A DNA stretch of 64,000 bases. Source: Acanthaster planci. Taxonomy: Eukaryota; Echinodermata; Asteroidea; Valvatida; Acanthasteridae. The notes beneath the pieces were generated by a model that did no database searches, was not told the origin of the DNA, and worked only from the letters and a program-made list of their open reading frames with translations. The DNA lies in assembly GCF_001949145.1 (NCBI RefSeq), contig NW_019091413.1:754315-818314 (forward strand), given 5' to 3'. Shown one piece after another: positions 48,701 to 58,748 of the stretch. A program made the position numbers and the translations under genes. How positions within the stretch are numbered: position 1 is the stretch's first letter; the number at the start of each line of letters is the position of its first letter.

Positions 48701-50246
48701 CAAAATACTACTTAAACATGATAAATTTTGATGGCATCAGTTTTAAAGTTTGAACTAATCCAAGGATATGCCATACATGTAACTGTGGTGGTACCATTAA
48801 ACTAGAGCGTGCAAGCAATTCGGCAAGTCACAACACACTTCTGGGTTGAAAAGGAATGTGATGTGGTTATAAAATCAGTCTACATTATACAGAAAAAATG
48901 CAACAATATTTCTTTTGAATTTGTTGCAGTTTGCGTTAGTTTTACACCAAAATGCACAGTAGCATCTTATAGCTACAGATTCCCCGTTTCCAATGATGTG
49001 TTATTTATTCACACACGGTCATGGATGGGAGAATGATCATTGTTTGGGGACAGTGAGACAAAGAAGGCTATGGATCAAGTTTCACTTGGAATACCAGCAG
49101 AAGTCCTATTCAGTTCTCCCTCTCTCCTATGAAATGTTTGTAATGGATAGGCCAGGTGTATTCACAATGCAATCAGGTGAATCATTACATAATATCTAAA
49201 TGGTTGGCTAGAGGACCACGGTCAGGTTATCTTTCTTGGAATAATATTTGCACCATCTTTAAATTTTTGGGTATGATTGTACAAAGCCACAAATACTCTC
49301 TTCTCTGTGGTCAACCATCGTCTTGGACAATGATGGTACATGTGTACATGTAACTTCATGCGCGAACTACTGCACATGCTCTTTGTAGGCCTAAAACCTA
49401 TGCAAATGATTCATCTGATTGCATTGTGAACACACCTGGCCTATCCATTACAAACATTTCATAGGAGAGAGGGAGAACTGAATAGGACTTCTACTGGTAT
49501 TTCAAGTGAAACTTGGTCCCAAGCCCTCTTTGTCTCATTGACCTCCCCCCCAAAATGATTGTTCAGTCATCCATGGCCGTGTGTGAATAAATAACATATC
49601 ATTGGAAAGAGGGAATCCATGGCTTTAAGGTGCTACTAGGTATTTTGGTGTTTAAACTAACATCATCTCTAAAATAAAAATAAAAAGAAATTTTGTTGCT
49701 TTTTTGGATACACTCTGCAACAAGGATCTGTCTCACGTAATGGATACTGTACAGTTTCTAGTTAACTCTCCAAATTCTCATCAGATGAAATGAGATCACA
49801 TTGACCCCTGAACAATCTTTCTTACCGATGGGCTGCCGGCACAGGACGGCTCCATACTCCCCTTCAATAGCCTGCCTTGCATTCAGCTCATTGCTGTATT
49901 GAACAAAACCGTAGCCTTCGTGGATGGAGATGCCCGTGATGTGCCCGTACTTGCAGAACCGGCTCTCTATCTCCTTGGCCATCACCAGGCCTGTGTTCAG
50001 GTTGCCGATGAAGACCCGGGATGCCCTGGACTTCATGTCATTGCGGTTAGTCACGTTACTGATGCCTGGAGTCAGGCCAGCGTACCTGTTGGTGTGGTCG
50101 ACCATCCCTGTCCCGGGGCCGTGAGGGCCATGTGCACCCCCACCCCCACCAGTAAACTGAGGACCAGCACCTTGGGGGTTACCAAAGCCCCCATGTTGAC
50201 TGTAGCCGAATCCACCAGGGTGCTGGCCTCCAAACATGTTGTTCAT
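45606..50246 (-). CDS. hnRNP C/RALY-type RRM protein with alternative C2H2 zinc-finger ends
   Basis: Coding exons: 50246-49826, 48405-48333, 47785-47676, then either 46363-46251 or 45769-45606. The products are 238 or 255 residues. The N-terminal 45 or so residues are Gly/His/Pro/Gln-rich. An hnRNP C-like entry segment (NVTNRNDMKSRASRVFIGNL) leads into one RRM, with RNP2-like VFIGNL and RNP1-like GYGFVQY. Then come DVRIASEPNPNRPKGFKR (compare the hnRNP C linker after its RRM) and a Lys-rich stretch (PAAKKQKTFTGKKAQQF) that could act as a nuclear signal. Expected role: nuclear pre-mRNA binding, perhaps of U-rich RNA. The C-terminal finger is not part of vertebrate hnRNP C or RALY as I know them. 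The 5' UTR appears to start at an acceptor near 50257. The RRM assignment is firm; the orthology call to HNRNPC/RALY is inference. Confidence 0.87.
46251..46363 (-). CDS. Alternative terminal exon A: C2H2 finger, short tail
   Basis: After a TTGTGCAG acceptor the exon reads EPPIWMCAYCK..., a finger with C-X2-C-X12-H-X4-H spacing, then TQIYMDDI and a stop. It enters in phase 1, matching the donor at 47676, and no donor precedes its stop. It is the proximal of two duplicated 3' exons. Confidence 0.82.
48892..49707. repeat. Foldback element with about 300 bp inverted arms
   Basis: Arms 48892-49187 and 49404-49707 are reverse complements over nearly their whole length with scattered differences. 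A 216-base loop separates them. Shared words include CTCTCTCCTATGAAATGTTT, GTAATGGATAGGCCAGGTGT and GTTATTTATTCACACACGG. It lies in the intron after the RRM exon, where the pre-mRNA would form a long double-stranded stem. Confidence 0.9.
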
Positions 50247-51199
50247 AGTGTAGCAGCCTAACTACGAAGTGTGGTAATGTATATGAAATAAACAAAATTG
50301 TAGTAACCAGTACATGCTGTTCTGCAGGAGAGACATTCTGCATACTATCAACATGAAGCTATTCTACACAGCAGAAACATATCTTAATGGAATACATGGA
50401 AATGAATGTGACTGAATAAGGTAATATCAAAGAAATGTTATATTCTGCAAACAATACCATACTCAAAACGAACCCATCCAAACGTATTTCAAGTTTTTTA
50501 TTTAAACTAAAAATGATTTTCAGGAGGTAGGATGGGTGAGATGGGGGATACCATCTTTGAAACTGCCACAAAAATATAAAAATATTTCATAAAATACTGT
50601 TTATAACTCCAATTCAACAATCCATCATTTGGATGCAAATGCTAGAATAACAATTAACAGTAATTCTTTGATGTGTAATGTATATGACATTAAAATCATT
50701 AGATTGAAAAGAAAATAAATAAATTGAATAAAATACTCACTTTGTGAAAAATGTTCTTCAATAAATGTCAGCAAAAAGGATCCCAAAAAAGGCTCCAAAA
50801 ATGTTGCCAAAAATGTCACGTTGAATATGAAAAAAACACTGTGGGTAGATATACAGATAAAAAAAAAGATAATAAGAAAATAAAAATAAAGAACAACTTC
50901 TACAGATACTATATTTTTATCTTGTTCGGGAATAGTCAGGGTAAATAACCCCCCCCCAAAAAAAATAAATAAAACACCTAACAATAATATTCTTCCCCAG
51001 CGGGTATCATTTCTCCAACTGACTTCAATACAATTTTATCAGTTGTTCACCGAAAAGGGAATGGTGCATTGATTTGTGGGCAAGTTAGTGACTTGAAACT
51101 TAGTTAGAATTGTTAGTATGGTCACATATCATTACTGTCTTGGTTTCAAAACAATTGCGCTTCTGGCACCTATATAAAGTCGTTAAACTTTCAACTTAC

Positions 51200-51260
51200 C
51201 TCGCCAACTCTACAAAAATCACAACCAATGATACATTTTCTTCAAAAAACAGACAGAATT
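51200..51260 (-). other. Candidate 5' UTR exon of the hnRNP C-like gene
   Basis: On the minus strand GTTGGCGAG is followed by a strong GTAAGTTG donor (exon side at 51200). The coding exon has an acceptor near 50257, so an upstream non-coding exon is expected. The left bound is arbitrary. This rests on splice signals only. Confidence 0.3.
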
Positions 51261-51763
51261 CTAAACATGGACATCACTAGGTTTTCCCTGCAGGCAGGGA
51301 AAATATTGAAGCGTTTACTTAGAAAATACTTGGAATTTTTCAGACCACTCTCATACAGTTGTTACACATGTCGGGTGATTTCTGAATATGGAGTAAGTGT
51401 CTAATTAAGCCACTTGTCCCAAAGATGGGCAAATTTGGACAGACAGTTTTTGTTTGTTCAAAATTTACAAGCCCCAAATTATTACATATATCTGTTACAC
51501 TGATGAAGAACTCTTCATGTCTCCATCCAACATATAGGATGCAGTGGAAATATGGCCTCAGATAGCACCCAGTGGTGTCAGTTTCAAAAGTATTCCTGGT
51601 AAAGGACAGGCAGTTGACCTTGGCTGCACTGGGAAAGGACAGGTGGCTATTCCAATTCTACATAAACTCTGTATGGAACTATTTCCCAGAAAGTTACTAC
51701 AACCTTTAACACTTACGGTGCTGACCCAGAACCTACTTTTGGTGTACATGATTGTTACATTTT

Positions 51764-52332
51764 TTAACCACTTGCTACTGGGGAACCCCATTTCGAGCAC
51801 CATGGATTTATACGCAGAGTCGGGGTGCCCAAAATGGGACAAAAGAGATGGTCCGTGTAACAAAAGACTCTACTTGGAACAAAAGACCTGCTGCAGGGAA
51901 TTGCCATCATTTTTCGGCTTGCATTTTTCAAAGGTCACTGTTTTTAAACAGTATACCACTGTTTTAGATATAGCGCGCCCGCAGATTAGCACCGCGGACA
52001 AAAGTGCTCCAGGGCCCCCATTGATGAGCGACACAGCACCACTGCATGCCAATCCAGCCACATTTGAAAAGACGCCCCTCGCATTCACTAGGAACAGAGG
52101 AAATTATGCAACACCTCACAATTCTGGGCTCTCTTTACAGGGCGGCAGGCCTGGCTGAAATACTCCAGAGTCAATGAAGGTGTCTGTCAGCTTAGAGTAG
52201 CCACCAAACAGTCATTCTTGTGGGTGTAAACGTCCATTAAATGAAATGATGAATTTTTGAAGAATTTTGAAAACTGAAAATCTTGAAAATATCCCATATG
52301 TGTGCACTGCATTTGAAAAAGCAAGTGGTTAA
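51764..52332 (+). mobile_element. TTAA-flanked MITE, copy D
   Basis: Both ends carry TTAA outside inverted CCACTTGCTACTGGGG and AAAGCAAGTGG. It is 569 bp and non-coding, of the same subtype as copy E. An internal AAACAGTATACCACTGTTTT hairpin is present. The 204-codon open frame that overlaps it is an artefact of this repeat. Confidence 0.88.
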
Positions 52333-52487
52333 TGTTTACTTTTCCCAGCTGGTTGGTTTGAATCCACAATCATCCCCTTTCTGAATTAAGACATTGTTCC
52401 AGCACTCCTGCAATGAGCAATAGGATACTGCTATACACGGCGCATCATGCGCACATGTCGCACATCTCGCCCAATGTGTGTTTCCAG

Positions 52488-52660
52488 GTCACAGCAGCTG
52501 CCAGGATGGTTCCACAATGAAAATAACACAAGATGTCAACCCCAGCCACCAAAATTGGTCGAGCCAAGATGTGGAGCAAGTGCAATCATTAATGGGTTCA
52601 ACACATGGGCAGTCTAATAAACACGAATGGCAGGAACGAAGCAACAGTCAACGGGTGGAG
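52488..52660 (+). other. Possible exon of an unrecognised gene
   Basis: A good acceptor (TGTGTTTCCAG) and a good donor (GAG|GTGAGA) bound 173 bases that are open in one frame. The encoded text is Ser/Gln/Asn-rich (for example SSQDVEQVQSLMGSTHGQSN) with no domain I recognise. It could be a 5' exon of the ataxin-1-like gene, a separate small gene or chance. Confidence 0.25.
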
Positions 52661-52753
52661 GTGAGAAATGGTAAGCTAAAAAATCTCATTTTCTTTCAAA
52701 AATACTCTGTGTCATGCTCTGAAACTTGGTTATCCCGCTTTTTAGGAGGTATA

Positions 52754-52880
52754 CAGATTAAGCAGATATGCCAATGTTTGCTGACAGGGGAAATTTGATT
52801 TGTTAACCTAATATAGGCCTGGCAGATTAAGCAAATTTGCCAATGTTTGCTGACAGGGGAAAATTTGATTTGTTAGCCTA
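52754..52880. repeat. Tandem duplication, two copies of about 57 bp
   Basis: CAGATTAAGCA, TGCCAATGTTTGCTGACAGG and AATTTGATTTGTTA occur in the same order at 52754 and 52823, with a few base differences. Confidence 0.85.
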
Positions 52881-53120
52881 GGCCTAGCTGTCTTACACCC
52901 GTGTCACTGCCTGTGAACCATTTCACCACAAAAATTCGATTCAAACCCCATGGCGTTACGACACCATGATGTAAACCTTGCTGGCTCAAAGTCAAATGGA
53001 GTATGACAGAGTAGTGACTTTGAGTTCTTGAAGTAGTTTTTAATTTTATCCCCATAGGCTAGGCCTAGGCTACAGCCTATCTCTATCATGATATGTACAT
53101 GTGTACAGTGTACGTAGCAC

Positions 53121-53473
53121 TGTTACACCCCAACTATAGCATCAGTCCCAACTACAGTTGGGCCCGTCCCAACTAGAGTGCTTCAGTTGGGCCGGCCCAA
53201 CTACAGCAGAGAGCTCCTGTGTGCATGATGTGCCCATCATGTGCCCAAGCCAAGTCATATTGTTTACAAATGTCATGTCATTGGTCATACTGCCTTACTG
53301 GGCTAAGTGCCACATTTTTGATAAATTGTGTCAAGTGTGAGACGCATTGACTTGGATAATTTTGAGACATTTCCCACAGACATTGGTCAACAATAGTTGG
53401 GCCAGCCCAACTGCAGCACAGTTGGGACTGTCCCAACGAAAGTTGGGACTTACGCTATAGTTGGGGCATAACA
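53121..53473. mobile_element. GTTGGG-palindrome MITE, copy 2
   Basis: It starts TGTTACACCCCAACTATAG and ends CTATAGTTGGGGCATAACA. Internal words TGTTTACAAATGTCATGTCA and CATTGGTCAACAATAGTTGG match copy 1 at 7169-7516. It lies between the hnRNP C-like and ataxin-1-like genes. Confidence 0.8.
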
Positions 53474-54519
53474 GTAGGCCTATTCTGTATGCATGTTCAC
53501 GTTATTCCACAACACATTCGCTCGCCATTTCAAAATCAATGCAACATGCATAATTTTTTTCATCAAAAACGTAAATGTAACAGTGTTTAATACGTGTAAC
53601 GCATGGGTCTGCTAATTTGAAACTTACCGGCTGCTACAATTCCTGAATTTCCCTACATTTGTAACGTCAGTAGTTAGCTACATTTCACACAAGCCTGGAA
53701 AAATATAGTATGGCTGCTCACTGGTAAACAAATTTCATACCATGCCGTTAAGTGTCGCGGAATAGACCAGTCGATCGACGGGTACCAAGGACAGGTGTTA
53801 CCGGGGGTACCACTTTCATGTTTGGCTGTATACAGGTTAAAAAAAACAACAACAAAATAATGATTAAAATACTTTTAAAAAATGATAAATCTATTCTCTG
53901 ATTCGTGTATATTGCAAATATGCCCCTATGTTGCCATTTTAGCTCTTATTTTCTTAATATGCCGACGTTGAATATGTTGTCAGATACATAAGTTGAAAAC
54001 TCAAACGTGACAATGTACAACGTGAAGTTGTGTGATTCTCTCACAACTTCAAGTTGTCTTTCAAAAGTTTTATCATTTATTTATGCATTTATTATTTTCC
54101 TAGAAATTTATTTTTAAGGGTAATTAAGTTCGTAAAGTACAGAAATGAGGTTTGAGCTAAGTTTCTGTACAGTGTACACTTAGTTTATTTCCACCTTCGC
54201 CACTGGAAGAAAAGTTATTGAATATACAAGAGCAGGTGTAAATTTTGACCTTGTTGTATACAGCAGTAACAGAACCACGGGACCGCCATTCATGTTGTCG
54301 CGCCGGTTGGTATGCAAACAATTTGGCGGCACTTTAATGTGGACAACCTATTGACCTTGGAGACGGTTTCCGAACCCCGAAATGTTAGGCTGAAAACATT
54401 GTACTCTGATAGGTCAATTCCTTGATTGATATTGACCTGGGAAAATTGCCAGCCAATCAGCGTGGACAGGCTATATGCAAATTTGATAAAATCTCATTGT
54501 ATGAATGTATGACAGACAC

Positions 54520-54981
54520 GAGTCGTCGGGGTCCTGGTTGGGACCGTCAAATCAATACCAGGTTACACAGCTGATTATTGAAGAGTGTTTCATTTCTTTA
54601 TAGGTAAGTACGAAATAAATACCGTTAATAATCTTGCCTAAACATGAATAAATAATTTTTAAAAAGCTGATAAAATAGTAATAAAATATAGTTCATATTC
54701 AAAATTGTATTTGAAGTAAAAGAAAAAGTTTTAATTGTTAAAACTGTGACAGACAATTAAAAGCACATCCCTTTAAAATAATTTCATTGATCCATTATGT
54801 CTACGTAAGGTCATTCATCGGTCGGGTATCTTTCTGTGATGACCGGGTGTGCTCGATTTCGCGATCTGCTTTGTACTGAATGAAACCTGCTGCCAACATA
54901 CTGAAAGCTGGAAGGCTGTTCAATTTACACCAAATATTGTCGTCTTTCGCGACTTCCTTCTAGCGACAGTTGTAACCGAAC
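54520..54981 (+). other. Candidate alternative first exons of the ataxin-1-like gene
   Basis: Two strong plus-strand donors occur 378 bases apart, at 54604 (TTTATAG|GTAAGTACG) and 54982 (CCGAAC|GTAAGTATG). The first ATG-bearing exon of the ataxin-1-like gene starts at an acceptor at 58637, so one or more non-coding exons must lie upstream. Exact transcription starts cannot be read from sequence. Confidence 0.35.
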
Positions 54982-57625
54982 GTAAGTATGTGAATTTGGT
55001 TGTTTAGGACCCCTTCTGTGTTGGTTTATTCTGTTGATTAATTCTTCATATTTGTGGAAGAGATGTTTTTGACGACATAGAATATTTGATCGATTGTCGG
55101 CATTCGAATTGAACTTGCTTTTCGTTGCACGCCCTCTGTCATGTCTGTGCATATACGAAAACGAGCGAGCTAAGCATTACTTTCCATTCGGGGTTGAACT
55201 TCTTTAAAATAGGCCTCGAAATCCGTAGGCATATTATTTGTTCAAAACCTCACATAGGCCTACATGCATTGAAGGAAATGAAACGGAGAAGACCCTGTGG
55301 GGCCTTGCGTTTGTAGGCTTCTTAGGCCTACGACTTGCCAAAACGGTTATGATGTAGTGGTAGACACGGTCATGACGGTACAGTTAATTTGGCATGCTCT
55401 TTTGCCTGTATTGTAAATGGTTGATTCATGGGCATTCCCCTGGCAGAGTTCATGTTGAGACTTGTTCTTCTGTAATATATAAGACTGTCTTAACATCTTC
55501 TGTGCGGTGAACTTTTGAATATGAAGTTCATTAAGTCGGACCCTTTATAGCCTTTAACATATAGTCTTTATTTCTTGTTTCATTTGTCTTGTGTCATCTT
55601 GCTTATTCTAAAACTTTTTGTAGGCAAATACCATGAAAGCTATCAAACTGGTTACATGGTGATGATGATGTACATACATTTAGACCTTTAAATTGCTGTA
55701 GGTTGTCATTTGATGTGAAGATGGAGGATGCTTTAGGTTTATGCTTATAATGTTCATTAAAAAAGGGGGATATTGGTATCTGCTTATAGCAAGGTTAGGT
55801 GTTGTATTGTACCAGCATTTACCGGGGGTACCCTTTTTAATTAGGAGGCCGACACTTACCATTTACTGGAAGGCGCAGTGATGTGTTATTCCTGCATGCT
55901 TTCTCCAAGTGATACCCAAACCATCAATTCCAAAGCAGTACAAAAGAAGGTCTTTCGTCTCCATGTTATAATAGCCTGATTGTACATGTATGTTCGCTCT
56001 GAGTAGCCACATCTATGCTTGATGTTAGTTGGACCAACCCAGACTATACTTTATGTTAAGTAATTCAATCAAGAAAGAAGCCACCAACATCATTCATACT
56101 TCACCCACAGGACAGAATGGATGCTGAAGTCCTGTATAAATAAGGGGCATTGGCACATCAGTTTCCCAGTGGGTCTGATTGTTTGTGCTATATCATGTAC
56201 ATGTATGTATTCCTTTTGAGGTAGGGTTAGGGTGGTGAGAATGAGTTGATGCTACCATTAATGTCCTTGCTATTGTAAACTATGGTATTGTTTTCTGCTG
56301 AGAAATACAAACATGGTGTTTCAGTTTGGTATTTCCATGCCATTGTCAGAGCGACCAAGGCTTATTTCTCTTGCATAAAATTGTTAAACTCTGGCAGCTG
56401 GTTAAGGTTTGTGACTCCAGAACATAGTGTCAGGTGTCTGAATCCAGCAGCTGGGTCACATGTTGTGACATTGGGCAAGTTACTTTACCCTCTCTACCTC
56501 ACTTTACTTCCCCTGTCCACCCAGGAGTACGAACTGGTATCTGTGAAGGGAGAAATGGTTGTGTTTAATCAAGGAACTGAATTATTTTAGAAATATTTAT
56601 GGGCTTTGTGAGCAGGGGTAATAATGATGTAGATCCTGGAGCACCAGTAATAGTGGATATGAAGGCCACACCAAAGTATGCACATAGAGTGAAATGTGAA
56701 GTGAATGCATTCCAGGTTGTATGTATTTGTACTTTGTCTGCACCTGATGTGGCCTTTCCTTGCTTCAACCACAAATTGGTCTGTGTACACCTGTTCAGGT
56801 AGCTCTTGCTTTCACTGTCAAGGAGTTTGTAGGAAAAACCAGCCAGAAAAGTCTAGAATATTGGGTTCAAGTTGGGCCTGAGTTTAAGAATACATGTACC
56901 TGCCTACCCAGGAGCAGATTGATGAAACTTTGGAAGGTTTACTTGTAGTTATGCTTCGCAGTTGAAGTGGAACAAAGAATGACTTCAAGATCGTTGGCCT
57001 GCAGTAGTTATGACAAAGCAATACATGTATGTACTTGTGCATTTCTTAAGTAAAATACATGTAAATTTTGTGATTTCTACTCATCTTTACTTTGGATCTA
57101 TTAATTTATTGATTTTATCTAGTTTGATTTAAAAAGACTCTAACAGGCAAGTTTGACAATTGATAATGAATGGATTGCATTGATATAGTATAAAATGATA
57201 CTAATTACTCATTGGAAAAGTAGTTTAGGAAATTATAGGATTGAAATAAGATAAAAGTGTGGAATAATTGAACCAAGATAAGGAAATGACCAGTGCAAGT
57301 AATTTGTAGGATGATCAGCTTTTGGTACATCATGTATGCAGAGCTGCTTGTGCGACAGTCGCCCCTGATACTTGTAGTGCCCCCCCCCAGTTACAGTTGT
57401 GTAGGGGGGGTAGAAATTAATGGCGACGATGGGTCATTAGATCTGCGCATTTGTGTATCCAACAGGGTTTTATATTCAGTAGAAACCACAAGACTGACTT
57501 CCAACGTATTTTATGGCTAACATTTGAATTCCCATGTATGGGCGTGCTGTAATATCCAGAGTAATTCTAGAAAATGTAAGGAAATTAAAATAACAGCATT
57601 AACCCAAACCCCCTAGGCTCCTGCA

Positions 57626-58020
57626 CTAGAAAGCATACTGAACCTCACAAAATCCAACAGGTTCATGTACTTGTCTATGTACTTGTACATGCAGGTTACT
57701 GTACCAAGCCTGATAAACTCCAACAGAATGAGCCTGTTGGAGTTTGAGTGATATGATGTGGATGGGTCTATGCAGTATAGGATGACTTGCACTGAACAGT
57801 ACCAAACCTGACAAAATCAAGCATAGTCCAACAATTGGTAGAGCAAGCCAGACACTGCACACAGTGACCCGTGTATGTCCCAACTCACGCAGAATCCAAC
57901 ACCATCTCCCTGGGCCTTTCATCCCAAGTCTCACAAAATTCAACAAGTTCCTTAGGTATGGTACCAAACCTGCCCAAACCTCACAAAACCTGCTGTTGGA
58001 GTATGGCAGGTTTTGGGCAG
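57626..58020. repeat. Degenerate CCAACAG/CCTCACAAAA repeat with two perfect hairpins
   Basis: Words like CTCACAAAATCCAACA and GTACCAAACCTG recur. AAACTCCAACAG and CTGTTGGAGTTT form a perfect 12 bp stem near 57715-57746, and CAAAACCTGC with GCAGGTTTTG a 10 bp stem near 57985-58016. It is in the 5' intron of the ataxin-1-like gene. Confidence 0.6.
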
Positions 58021-58289
58021 TTTTCAAATTTACAGGTGCACTCTCTTTCTCCATAGCTGTTGGGAACATGCATATCGTACATGTACATTGTAACTGTATC
58101 ATAGTTATTGTTTAACTAAGAACCTAGGGACTCGAGAGACCCCTCAACTCAGTCAAAATTCCTAACAGTGAAAATTTCCCCCAAACGCGGTTCTGGCCAG
58201 GATGTGCACATTGGTGGTTGAAAGTGTGCTGATTTCCATTAAAACCCAAGCTTCTTCCTGTTAGGCCAAGACTGGCTGCCGTGCTAAAC

Positions 58290-58535
58290 TTAATTAAAAT
58301 GTGTGCGCCAGTAGCATGGCAATAGCACAGCAGTTGCGCTAAATACTGAACTTAAATTGAGCAGTGTTGTACCACTGCCATTTGGAACAACAATGGCGTG
58401 GCACATACCTAAAGGGTTTGCCATGCCAAATTCAATTTGCCAAGCCGAATTGCATTAAACACATGCTATTGCCATGCCGAACTTAAAAATATTGAATTAT
58501 TTGAGTTCGGCACAGCAGTTGCATGGCCTGTAGTA
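58290..58535. repeat. Inverted, degenerate GCCATGCCGAACT repeat
   Basis: Several copies of TTGCCATGCC or GCATGGCAATAG occur in both orientations. The clearest pair is GCCGAACT and AGTTCGGC around an AT-rich loop near 58475-58515. It is intronic and non-coding. Confidence 0.45.
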
Positions 58536-58748
58536 TTGGCCTTAGTTTGTCCCTTCTTCCACCTTGCAGATCATACCTTCAAGTTCAAAGAGGATTGACT
58601 TTTACCCCTGACTCGTGTATTTCTTTTTTTGCTTCAGTTGATACTTGGACCCTCTAACACAAGGTGGCCATGCCAGACTTCCAAGTTTCTTCACACGTTA
58701 CAAGTTGTGGGCCGAGTGGCCCAAGCCTCCCCCTAGAAATTGAACACC

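Noticed and set aside
50625-50984. 119-codon hydrophobic minus-strand open frame
   Set aside because: It is AT-rich, Phe/Ile-biased low-complexity sequence in the 5' intron of the hnRNP C-like gene with no domain.
51544-52158. 204-codon plus-strand open frame
   Set aside because: Most of it is MITE copy D; the part before the MITE shows no recognised domain, and the same text appears broken in copy E.
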